Below, piece after piece: positions 16,261 to 23,630 of a stretch of DNA of 64,000 nucleotides. The stretch is from the NCBI GenBank assembly GCA_963743285.1, contig CAVUPF010000007.1:1-64000 (forward strand), read 5' to 3'. The stretch is from CAVUPF01 sp963743285 (GTDB lineage: Bacteria > Actinomycetota > Thermoleophilia > Solirubrobacterales > 70-9). Made by a program: the position numbers and the translations under genes. The first letter of the stretch is position 1. The number at the start of each line of letters is the position of its first letter. Below the pieces are notes generated by a model that was not told the origin of the DNA, searched no databases, and worked only from the letters and a program-made list of their open reading frames with translations.

Positions 16261-17631
16261 ATGAGCAGCGACTATGACGTGATCGTGCTCGGTGGCGGCT
16301 CGCCGGGCGAGCACTGTGCGAGCGCCCTTGCGGAGGGCGGTCTGCGGGTGGCCGTCGTGGAGCGCGAGCTCGTGGGCGGGGAGTGCTCCTACTGGGCTTG
16401 CATCCCCTCGAAGACGCTGCTGCGGCCGGGCGAGGCGGTCCATGGGGCGCGCGAAGCCGCCGCGACCGCGAAAGTGGATGTGCAGGCGGCGCTCGCCTGG
16501 CGTGACCTCATGGTCTCCGACTACTCCGACGCCGGGCAGGAGCGCTGGTTGGCCGATCGCGGCATCGAATTGTTACGCGGCAGCGGCCGTCTCGCCGGCC
16601 CGGGCGTCGTCGAGGTCGACGGCGTGCGGCACACCGCGGAGCACGTGGTTCTCGCAAACGGCGCCGATCCGGTCGTGCCGCCCGTACCGGGCTTGCGCGA
16701 GCTCGACGGCGTTTGGACCAATCGCGAGGTGACATCCATGAAGGCCGTTCCCCGCCGTCTGCTGATCCTCGGTGGCGGCCCGGTCGGCGTGGAGATGGCG
16801 CAGGCCGTGCGTCGGCTCGGTGGCGAGGTGGCAGTCATCGACATGGCCGAGCACGTGCTCGGGCGGGAGTCCGCGCCGCTCGGCGAGGCGCTCGGCGAGG
16901 TTCTGCGCAGTGAGGGCGTCGAACTCGTCCTCCCCGCGAACGTGAGCGCCGCGCGACGCGAGGGCGAGGACTACATCGTCGAGATCGATGACGGACGCGA
17001 GTTGCGCGGCGAGAAGCTGCTCGTCGCCACAGGCCGGCGTCCGCGTGTGCTCGGGCTCGGCCTGGAGACCGTCGGCGTCGAGGCGGATGCGCACGGAGTT
17101 CCAGTCGACGCGCACCTGCGCGCGGCGGCGAATCTGTGGGCGATCGGCGACGTGAACGGCGTTTGGCCGCTTACCCACGTCGGCAAGTACGAGGGCGAGG
17201 TGGTCGCCGCGAACATCCTCGGCGAGCCACGAAAGGCCAACTACGAGGCCGTTCCCCGGGTCGTCTACACCGACCCGCAAGCTGCGGCGGTGGGCGCTTC
17301 CGCCGGCCGCTTCAGCGCCATGGTCCCGCTGTCGGAGGTGGCGAAGACCGCGACCTACACGCGAGCGTACGCCGACAGCAACGGCTTCCTGACGCTGCTC
17401 AGCGACGGCGAGCGGCTGACGGGCGCCTACGCGCTCGGCCCCGAGGCGGGCGAGTGGTTGCAGCAAGCGACGCTCGCGATCCGCGCCCACATCCCGCTTG
17501 ACCTGCTCACCGACACGATCCAGCCGTTCCCGACGTTCTCGGAGATCTTCGTCGCCGCGCTGAAGACGCTTCGCGGCGAGATCGCGGCAACGTCCAAGAC
17601 GGTCGGCGCGGGACCACCAATGGCGAGCTGA
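16261..17631 (+). CDS. Pyridine nucleotide-disulfide oxidoreductase (LPD/mercuric reductase-like)
   Basis: This 456-residue class I flavoprotein has the FAD motif VIVLGGGSPGEHCASALAEGG, the redox-active pair C42 and C47 (ECSYWACIPSKTLL), the NAD(P) motif LLILGGGPVGVEMA and the second FAD motif NLWAIGDVNG. At the C-terminus the usual His-x4-Glu base pair of lipoamide dehydrogenase and glutathione reductase (HPHPTLSE type) reads QPFPTFSE, so Gln421 replaces His while Glu428 is kept. Catalysis on a classical disulfide is therefore doubtful; quinones or other small acceptors are possible. It is cotranscribed with the VOC gene 12 bases upstream. Confidence 0.87.
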   Translation: MSSDYDVIVLGGGSPGEHCASALAEGGLRVAVVERELVGGECSYWACIPSKTLLRPGEAVHGAREAAATAKVDVQAALAWRDLMVSDYSDAGQERWLADRGIELLRGSGRLAGPGVVEVDGVRHTAEHVVLANGADPVVPPVPGLRELDGVWTNREVTSMKAVPRRLLILGGGPVGVEMAQAVRRLGGEVAVIDMAEHVLGRESAPLGEALGEVLRSEGVELVLPANVSAARREGEDYIVEIDDGRELRGEKLLVATGRRPRVLGLGLETVGVEADAHGVPVDAHLRAAANLWAIGDVNGVWPLTHVGKYEGEVVAANILGEPRKANYEAVPRVVYTDPQAAAVGASAGRFSAMVPLSEVAKTATYTRAYADSNGFLTLLSDGERLTGAYALGPEAGEWLQQATLAIRAHIPLDLLTDTIQPFPTFSEIFVAALKTLRGEIAATSKTVGAGPPMAS

Positions 17632-17689
17632 CGGAGAGACGACGATGACCGCAACGGGTGCGCGTGTCGATGCGCATCGACGCAGGTCG

Positions 17690-17968
17690 TCGTCCATCAG
17701 GCCATCCCCGGCGTTCCGCTGGGACTGGCCTTCAGTTGCCTGCTCACCGCCGTCCTGGGGTCGTTCGCGGGCCGCGCCGTTCGCGGTGGTGCTGCTGGGC
17801 GCGTTGCTGACCCGCGTGGGGCCATTGGAGACCTTCCCCATTCTGATTGCGCTCGTCACCGCGTTCCTCAGCACTGAAGGCGCAAAATACTTCCTGGCAA
17901 GCCACGAGCAGCGGGCGCCCACAGGGACGCTCGGGTCCGGGGCTCTGAACAGCAGGAGGCACCAGTAA
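17690..17968 (+). pseudogene. Chloride channel (ClC)-family C-terminal remnant
   Basis: From about 17784 one frame reads PFAVVLLGALLTRVGPLETFPILIALVTAFLSTEGAKYFLASHEQ, which resembles the last membrane helices of bacterial ClC proteins. The preceding helix (IPGVPLGLAFSCLLTAVLGSFAG) is in another frame, so a frameshift separates them. The rest of the roughly 400-residue protein is missing. The fragment follows the flavoprotein gene and fits the general decay of element B. Confidence 0.5.
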
Positions 17969-18403
17969 TGTTTGTTGGCCGCTACCGCGAGACCGGCGCG
18001 CTCGACCGGCTGGCCTCCAGGCTCGGGCCACCGGATCGCCACGTTTGGGCTTTCCCAGCTGAGCAGGCGTCTGAGCGCAGACGGCACAGACGATCGGATC
18101 GGACGAGTTGGAGCTGCCGGCGCCAACGGTGCCCAGACCATCGCTTCGCCCCGGCACAAGCGATCGTGTCGCGAGCCTGCTCTGAGGCGACAGCCCGTCC
18201 GCAATGCCAATGAGGCGCAGACCTCGCGAGTGAGCCACACCGACTTCGACGGCTTGTGGCAGACCTCAAGGCCTTTCTCTTCGCCGGTTTTGAGACCCGT
18301 CTGAACGATTTCGCAATCCTCGCTGCATCGGCCGAAATGGTCGAGCTCGGCCTGAAGCCGCTGCCGGGCGGGTATCGGCTGCGCCTACAACACGCCTGCG
18401 ATT
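17969..18403. other. Stretch without recognisable genes
   Basis: Open frames here are short and have no family-like features. The segment leads to the GGTACC motif at 18404-18423 and the tRNA-like gene, and probably contains decayed island DNA. Confidence 0.45.
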
Positions 18404-18423
18404 TGGTACCGGTATCTGGTACC
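18404..18423. repeat. GGTACC tandem motif at the right end of element B
   Basis: TGGTACCGGTATCTGGTACC contains TGGTACC twice at a 13-base period flanking GGTATC, about 75 bases from the tRNA 3' end. Its second half is nearly identical to the motif at 15629-15642. It could be an integrase arm site or the operator of a lost gene. Confidence 0.4.
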
Positions 18424-18496
18424 CACGGCCCTGATCACCCGACTGCCAGCACCGCATGATGTGCGTTTTTTGGCTCTGCAATTGGGTTAACAGGGA

Positions 18497-18537
18497 ATGC
18501 GCCCGGTGGGAATCGAACCCACGACCTTCGGTTGGAA
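18497..18537 (-). repeat. tRNA 3'-end copy 3 (att core within the complete gene)
   Basis: This is the segment identical to 10574-10614 and nearly identical to 13286-13331. Here it is continuous with the rest of the tRNA-like gene, so this is the original target side of the integration. Confidence 0.8.
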
Positions 18538-18593
18538 AGACCGATGCTCTTTGGCCTCCTTGCAGAGACCGTTGACCACTGAGCTACGGGCGC
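18499..18593 (-). tRNA. tRNA-like gene with anticodon TTC (Glu?) and an extra hairpin in the D-loop
   Basis: Read on the minus strand it has a perfect 7-bp acceptor stem (GCGCCCG/CGGGCGC), D-stem GCTC/GAGC, anticodon stem TCGGT/ACCGA with loop CTTTCCA, variable loop AGGTC and T-arm GTGGG-TTCGATT-CCCAC. The loop gives anticodon TTC by position, but C37 is unusual for tRNA-Glu. The D-loop is about 31 bases instead of 8-9 because it contains GGTCTCT-GCAA-GGAGGCC, a 7-bp helix with a GCAA tetraloop. Total length is 95 bases. CCA is not encoded. It may be a functional oddity, an unusual allo-tRNA or a pseudo-tRNA altered by integration. Confidence 0.6.
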
Positions 18594-18613
18594 GGACGCG
18601 GCTGAGTCTACCC

Positions 18614-19039
18614 TCAGGCGAAGGTCCAGAGTCTGTTGCCGAGAAAGTTGAACGGCATCGCGACGGCGACCGCGATCGCCTGGGCGGAGAGGTCCCCCAT
18701 GTGGGCGCCGGAGACCAGGGCCTCGAGGACGACGAGGTTGATCGCCAGTGAGGCGAGACTGACCGCGAAGAAGCGAAAGACCTGGAAAGCCGGGTGGCTT
18801 TCGCCCGGGCCGAAGGTCCAGTAGCGGTTCCAGAGGAAGTTGTTGGTGACCGCGACGCAGAAGGCGCCGATCGCGGCGATCGCGTGGTGTACGCCGAGGT
18901 TGTCGACCAGGACGGCGAAGATGGCGAGGTTGATCAGGTAGCCGGAAACGCCGACGATGCCGAACTTGAGCAGCTGCCACCAGTTCGCAGGATGACGGGC
19001 AGCTGCCCCCAGCCGATCGGCGAGTTCCGAGGCGCTCAT
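18614..19039 (-). CDS. GtrA-family membrane protein
   Basis: The 141 residues form four membrane helices in GtrA order: LLKFGIVGVSGYLINLAIFAVLVDNLG, AAIGAFCVAVTNNFLWNRYWTFG, FRFFAVSLASLAINLVVLEALV and AQAIAVAVAMPFNFLGNRLWTF. NFLWNRYWTF and NFLGNRLWTF are the repeated family signatures. GtrA proteins are thought to act in translocating lipid-linked sugars for cell-surface glycosylation. Its start overlaps the stop of the GT39-like gene by four bases, so the two are coexpressed. The tRNA-like gene follows 20 bases downstream. Confidence 0.88.
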   Translation of the reverse strand: MSASELADRLGAAARHPANWWQLLKFGIVGVSGYLINLAIFAVLVDNLGVHHAIAAIGAFCVAVTNNFLWNRYWTFGPGESHPAFQVFRFFAVSLASLAINLVVLEALVSGAHMGDLSAQAIAVAVAMPFNFLGNRLWTFA

Positions 19040-20643
19040 CGTGGGGTCGTCGCACTAGCCGGGCCGACCGGTACCGACCCCCGCGGGCCTCCGTCAAGGG
19101 CAGCGTACCGCGGCACGCCCGCCTGCGCCGGGAGTCCGTCGATCAGGACTGCATTGCGTCCAAAGCCAGTCTGCAGGTGATAGAGGCGGTTGAATGAGAC
19201 TGTTATCGGTCGATTCGACACGTAGCGGCTAAGGGTAATGCGCGCGGTCTTGAAGCGCCCCGCGAGGCGGAACGGGGACGGTACGTCGACGAAGCGCCCC
19301 GCCAAGATAGACGGCTTGCTGATGATGTCGACCTCCTTGACCCGCAGCTTGCCCGCCGAGAGCCGCTGGGCACCGTCTGACAAATAATAATCGACCGTGT
19401 CGATACCGACTTTCCAGGTGACGATCGCGCGGGGCACGTGCGTCGGGCCGACCCGCTTGACGATCGTGCGGTAGTCAAGCTTCTGCAAGCTCGGGGTCTG
19501 GGTGACGAGAACGTCGAAGGCCAGCCAGTAGACACAGAGAGCCACCGCGAGGCCCAGTCCGAGTCGGCGGGCCCCACTGGAGGCGAACCCGATCGAGGCG
19601 ACGACGCCTAGCGGCACGATCGCGGGCAGGAGGTTGCGAGACTCGATGTAATCCTTGCCGACCAGGGCAGCGGCGAGCGGCAGCAGCAAGACCCCAGCAC
19701 CTACTGCGGCGGCGAGGGCCGCACCACGCTTCTCTCGCGGCGTCCCGCGCATCACAACGAGGAGGAACGCGAGGCCGACCAGCAAAGTCGGGATCAGGGC
19801 GTAATGGATCCGCGGCGGCTCGGCAATCACATTGCCGGTCTCTCCGATCAGGAAGGCCACCCCGCTTTCCCAGATACGAGTGAGCAGCGGGATGTGGTGG
19901 ATCCAGCCGATGTGTTCCGGATTAGCCTGGATCAAGATCAGAGGAACCAGGGCCAGCCCTACTGCGGCGACGCCCGCAACCGGCAAAATGACCTGGCGCC
20001 AGCTCGAGCGAAATGCGATCAGCAGCCAGGCTGCCTCAACCGAGACAGCGAAGAAGGCGAAGTAGTGGGTACAGAGCGCCAACGCCGAGGTCAGCGCCCA
20101 GAGGACTAGGTCGCGGCTCGCCCGGGTGCGCAACGCCCTCGCAAAGAACAGCAGGGACAGCGCCGCCAAGAAAACCAACAGGGCGTAGCCGCGTGCCTCC
20201 TGCGAGTACCAGATCAGCATCGGGCTGACCGCGACCAGCGCGGCGGTAATGAAGCCTGCGCGCCTCCCCGAGAGCTCCCGGCCGATCAGGTAGGCGACCG
20301 GAACGGTGGCCGCCCCGAACAGCGCCGAGAGCGAGCGCAAGGCGACTTCCCCCACGCCGAACACTTTCGCCCACCCCCAGGCGAGCACGTAGTAGAGCGG
20401 CGGGTTTGACTCACTTGCCCTGATCTCATGCAGCATGTGGCCGAAGCTGCCGGGAATTACCCGCGCGGCGGTGATCACCTCATCGTGGTGGTAGCTCTGC
20501 AGGCCGAGGGTCGAGAAGCGGATCGCGACGCCGAGCGCGGTCAGCCCGCCGACTACCCAGAGGACGGTCGAGCGAGCAGGCGCGGTGCGCTGGGTGTCCG
20601 TGCCGATTGCGGCAGCCGGAACGGTGGCTGCGGAGGTTTCCAC
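19036..20643 (-). CDS. Glycosyltransferase family 39-like membrane protein (PMT/ArnT type)
   Basis: The 535-residue integral membrane protein begins with TM1 (STVLWVVGGLTALGVAIRFSTL), followed by an extracytoplasmic loop containing SYHHDEVITAARV, where the Asp-Glu pair corresponds to the catalytic acidic loop of GT-C enzymes. SESNPPLYYVLAWGWAKVFGVGEVALRSLSALFGAATVPVAYLIGREL is typical of GT39. About eleven helices and a C-terminal soluble part follow. It probably transfers a sugar from a polyprenyl-phosphate carrier, with GtrA supplying or flipping that carrier. Confidence 0.82.
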   Translation of the reverse strand: METSAATVPAAAIGTDTQRTAPARSTVLWVVGGLTALGVAIRFSTLGLQSYHHDEVITAARVIPGSFGHMLHEIRASESNPPLYYVLAWGWAKVFGVGEVALRSLSALFGAATVPVAYLIGRELSGRRAGFITAALVAVSPMLIWYSQEARGYALLVFLAALSLLFFARALRTRASRDLVLWALTSALALCTHYFAFFAVSVEAAWLLIAFRSSWRQVILPVAGVAAVGLALVPLILIQANPEHIGWIHHIPLLTRIWESGVAFLIGETGNVIAEPPRIHYALIPTLLVGLAFLLVVMRGTPREKRGAALAAAVGAGVLLLPLAAALVGKDYIESRNLLPAIVPLGVVASIGFASSGARRLGLGLAVALCVYWLAFDVLVTQTPSLQKLDYRTIVKRVGPTHVPRAIVTWKVGIDTVDYYLSDGAQRLSAGKLRVKEVDIISKPSILAGRFVDVPSPFRLAGRFKTARITLSRYVSNRPITVSFNRLYHLQTGFGRNAVLIDGLPAQAGVPRYAALDGGPRGSVPVGPASATTPR

Positions 20644-21108
20644 GTGGTTAGAGATTCGACGGAGTGGGTTAGGTGGCCTTCAAGGACAGGTAAAGCAAGG
20701 ATAAAGCGCTCGGGCGACTGATCTCGTGACGTGCAGGAGCTTTCGGCATCCGCCGGCTCGGTGGCAAACGACGGGCGTGGCGGCGGCAGAGCTGCCCCAC
20801 CTCAGCCGCTCCCCACGGGGGAGGATTCAATCGGTTCGGGTCGTGAGCAGGAAGGGAAGGGCGCCACAGGGGGCCCAACCGGCGCCGCCAATCGCCCTGG
20901 CCCTGGGCGGCCGCCGAAGGGCCGCAACGGCCCGAAGAAGCGCGAGACAGGCGCCCTGCATGGGATCTTGGTCTTGAGGATCGTCGGCCTGCTCTTTGGG
21001 GATGAAGCGCTGCGCCCTGGAAAGGCCGCACACGATAGTCGGCTCCCTTGAGGTCAACTCTGCGACTTGCGCTAGAGAGCGGCCGGGCGCGTAGTCTTCC
21101 CCCACTCT
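20644..21108. other. Intergenic region without a supported gene
   Basis: Open frames on both strands are biased toward Arg, Pro and Gly and show no domain-like features. The segment separates the GT39-like gene from the divergent secreted-protein gene and probably holds both promoters. Confidence 0.4.
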
Positions 21109-21774
21109 ATGCGGGGCAGAATCGTCATCCTCGCGGTCGCCCTCGTGGCGGTCGTCGCGCTCGTTGCCGAGCTCACATCCAGCGGCGGCGGCAACAGCGC
21201 TCTACAGCAACTCCACCAGAGGCTTCCCCAGTACAAGCCCACCCCGATCCCCGGTGAGCCCAGCGTCAGCGTGATCTCGCCGCGCAACGGCGAGCGCCAG
21301 ACCAATGGCGCGGTCATCGTTCGGGTGGCGATCGAAAACTTCCGTCTCGACCCCCAGCAGTTCGGCCACGAGCCCGAACTCGACGAGGGCTATATCCGCT
21401 TCCAGCTGCACCGGGTCCCCAACTGCGTTGGCGCAGAACGGCTTCGTCAGGTGCTGAAGAGCCCGCTCGGCAACGGTCGGCTGCTGGGGGCTTCCTTCGA
21501 TTACCCGCGGTACGCGGGGCCCAACGGCGTCCTCGCCGAACAGCTCCACGTCGCCGGCAGCTACTCGCCCGCGACGCGGCCGGTGATCTACTACCACGAC
21601 CTGCCGGCTGGCCTGTACCACATCGTCATCAGCCTGGCCAACAACAACGGAACGATGACCCCCTTCCACGGCGTCACAAACTTCGAGATCCTGGCTCCGA
21701 CCGGCCAGGCCGAGATCAGCCCTTGCAAGAAGGGGATGGTCGCCAGCGCCAGAGCGGCGGCGGCGCTCGAATAG
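21109..21774 (+). CDS. Membrane-anchored or secreted protein of unknown function
   Basis: The 221 residues start with a signal anchor (MRGRIVILAVALVAVVALVAEL). The extracytoplasmic part includes PSVSVISPRNGERQTNGAVIVRVAIENFRLD and YHDLPAGLYHIVISLANNNGTMTPFHGVTNFEI, an alternation of beta-strands suggesting an Ig-like or copper-resistance-like beta-sandwich. Two late Cys residues (PNCVG and SPCKKG) could pair. No enzyme motif is seen. It precedes the ABC exporter genes by about 70 bases but is probably separate, because the exporter has its own promoter. Confidence 0.65.
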   Translation: MRGRIVILAVALVAVVALVAELTSSGGGNSALQQLHQRLPQYKPTPIPGEPSVSVISPRNGERQTNGAVIVRVAIENFRLDPQQFGHEPELDEGYIRFQLHRVPNCVGAERLRQVLKSPLGNGRLLGASFDYPRYAGPNGVLAEQLHVAGSYSPATRPVIYYHDLPAGLYHIVISLANNNGTMTPFHGVTNFEILAPTGQAEISPCKKGMVASARAAAALE

Positions 21775-21824
21775 GTAAGGCGCCCAGAGACGGGACCCGT
21801 CACCTGCTCCGAGCTACCAATACT

Positions 21825-21840
21825 TCACTTTGTATAGTGA
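21825..21840 (+). promoter_or_regulatory. Palindromic promoter of the ABC exporter operon, leaderless
   Basis: TCACT-TTGTAT-AGTGA is an inverted repeat whose right half includes the -10-like hexamer TATAGT (21833-21838). The ATG at 21846 is seven bases after that hexamer and has no Shine-Dalgarno sequence, which suggests a leaderless transcript. A repressor bound to the palindrome would cover the -10. Confidence 0.5.
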
Positions 21841-21845
21841 GTTAG

Positions 21846-23630
21846 ATGGCGAATTTCCGCCGCTTGATGGGTTTTCTTCGCCCCTACCGGCGCGAAGTGT
21901 GGGGCTCCCTCGCGTTCGCCTGGCTCGGAATCGGCGTCTCGCTGGCGATCCCGTTGCTGGTCGGTCGCGCCGTCAACGAGATCCAGTCGATCGCGACTGA
22001 TCACGGCCATAAGCCCGACCTGCTGCCGCTGGCGCTCGCGATAGCCGGGGTGAGCGTCTTGGGGATGGCGTTCACGATGGTGCGCAGGCTGATCTCCGGC
22101 AGAGTTTCCCTCGGCGTCGAATTTGACCTGCGACAGCGCTTCTATGCGCACCTGCAGCGGCTCGAGCTTGGCTTCTTTGACTCCCAGCAGACGGGGCAGC
22201 TGATGTCTCGAGCGACGGTGGACCTCGGTGCGATCCGCTTCTTTTTGGGCTATGGGCTCATTTTCATCACGCAGAGCATGCTGACGATCGCCCTCGCCGG
22301 CACCCTGATGGTAATCCTCAACCCCTGGCTGGCGTTGATCGCCCTCGCGCCCGCTCCACTCGTCGTTTTCACCGCCGCGCGCTACAACCGCCTTTCCCGC
22401 CCGGCGCTGCAGGAGGTGCAGCAGCGAATCGCGGAACTGACTGTCGAGGCCGAGGAGAGCTTCTCGGGGATCCGCATCGTCAAGGCGTTTGCGCGCGAGG
22501 AATACCAGCTGCAGCGCTTCCGCCACGCCGTCACTCGAGTTTTTGACCAAAGCATCTACTCGACCCGGCTGCAGGCGTTCTTCTCTCCCCTGATAGCGCT
22601 GCTGCCCGAACTCGGAATGGTGGCTGTGTTTGTGATCGGTGGCCGGGCGGTTATCGCGCATGAACTGAGCCTTGGCGACTTCAGCGCTTTCTACCTCTTA
22701 CTGTTGAGGCTGGGGCGGCCGATGCGAATGCTCGGAACGGTGATGGCGATGGCGCAGCGCGCGGCCGCCTCGGGCAACCGGATGTTCGAAGTCCTCGACC
22801 GCGAGCCAAAGATCGAGAGCCCGCCCGGCGCACCCCCGCTGCCCGCGGGCGGTGGCGAGGTCGAGCTCCGCGGCGTCACCCTCCGCTACGACGGCGCCGC
22901 ACCTTCGCTCACAGACGTCAGCCTTAGCGTCAACGGCGGCCAGACGATCGCCCTCGTCGGTCCCTCGGGCTCGGGCAAGACGAGCCTGGTCGCGCTGATC
23001 GCACGGCTCTATGACCCAAGTGAGGGGACCGTCCTGATTGACGGTGCCGACATCCGCACGATAGATCTCGTCTCGCTTCGCTCCGAGATCGCCTTCGTCG
23101 CCGACGACAGCTTCCTGTTCACGGCGAGTGTCGCCGAGAACATCGCCTACGCCCGCCCGCAGGCCTCGCAGGGGGAGATCGAACTGGCCGCCCAGCGCGC
23201 CCAGGCCGAGAGCTTCATCGCTGAATTGCCGCAGGGATATGCGACGCGCATCGGCGAGCGCGGTCTGACCCTCTCCGGAGGCCAGCGCCAGCGCGTCGCA
23301 ATCGCCCGCGCCCTGCTCGCCGATCCGCGCATCCTGATCCTCGATGACGCCACCTCCTCGGTCGACGCTCGCACCGAGGCCGAGATCAAGGCTGGCCTTA
23401 AGGAAGCGATGCGCGGGCGCACGACCTTCGTCATCGCACACCGGCTCTCGACCGTCTCGCTCGCAGACCAGGTGGTGGTGATGGACGGCGGTCGGATAGT
23501 CGACCGAGGCACTCACGAGGAGCTGATCTCGCGCTGTGGCTTCTACGTCGAGATTGCCGAGCACGGCCTTGCCGACTCGGTCTTTTTGCAGCGCGACCTG
23601 GAGCAGCGCGAGGCGACGGCGAAGCTATGA
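21846..23630 (+). CDS. ABC exporter half-transporter, degenerate ATP site subunit
   Basis: The 594 residues combine a six-helix ABC_membrane domain (about 1-310) and an ATPase domain. Walker A is GPSGSGKTS (about 371), the signature is LSGGQRQRVAIARALL, Walker B is ILILDDATSS and the H-loop His is in IAHRLSTV. The residue after the Walker B Asp is Asp instead of the catalytic Glu, so this subunit carries the hydrolysis-weak site. Its partner, overlapping by four bases, has the intact Glu. The pair matches heterodimeric exporters such as TM287/288 or LmrCD. Substrate unknown, probably a lipophilic compound or lipid. Confidence 0.9.
   Translation: MANFRRLMGFLRPYRREVWGSLAFAWLGIGVSLAIPLLVGRAVNEIQSIATDHGHKPDLLPLALAIAGVSVLGMAFTMVRRLISGRVSLGVEFDLRQRFYAHLQRLELGFFDSQQTGQLMSRATVDLGAIRFFLGYGLIFITQSMLTIALAGTLMVILNPWLALIALAPAPLVVFTAARYNRLSRPALQEVQQRIAELTVEAEESFSGIRIVKAFAREEYQLQRFRHAVTRVFDQSIYSTRLQAFFSPLIALLPELGMVAVFVIGGRAVIAHELSLGDFSAFYLLLLRLGRPMRMLGTVMAMAQRAAASGNRMFEVLDREPKIESPPGAPPLPAGGGEVELRGVTLRYDGAAPSLTDVSLSVNGGQTIALVGPSGSGKTSLVALIARLYDPSEGTVLIDGADIRTIDLVSLRSEIAFVADDSFLFTASVAENIAYARPQASQGEIELAAQRAQAESFIAELPQGYATRIGERGLTLSGGQRQRVAIARALLADPRILILDDATSSVDARTEAEIKAGLKEAMRGRTTFVIAHRLSTVSLADQVVVMDGGRIVDRGTHEELISRCGFYVEIAEHGLADSVFLQRDLEQREATAKL

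Larger units (their letters stand above)
13286..18537. mobile_element. Decayed integrative element B next to the tRNA-like gene
   Basis: The DNA between the second and third tRNA 3'-end copies (5.2 kb) carries two VOC proteins, an SDR, a DUF3237 protein, a flavoprotein reductase and remnants of a Rossmann protein and a chloride channel. Tandem repeats of period 11-12 (13365-13445) and 13 (18404-18423) lie just inside its ends. No integrase is seen. The gene content is metabolic or detoxifying rather than transfer-related. Confidence 0.58.

Noticed and set aside
18256..18459. Short plus-strand frame next to the GGTACC motif
   Set aside because: It has no Shine-Dalgarno sequence, no family-like pattern, and runs into the repeat motif, so it is left as non-coding.
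20731..21051. Open frames in the 20.6-21.1 kb gap
   Set aside because: They are compositionally biased (Gly, Pro, Arg), with no conserved motif and competing frames on both strands.
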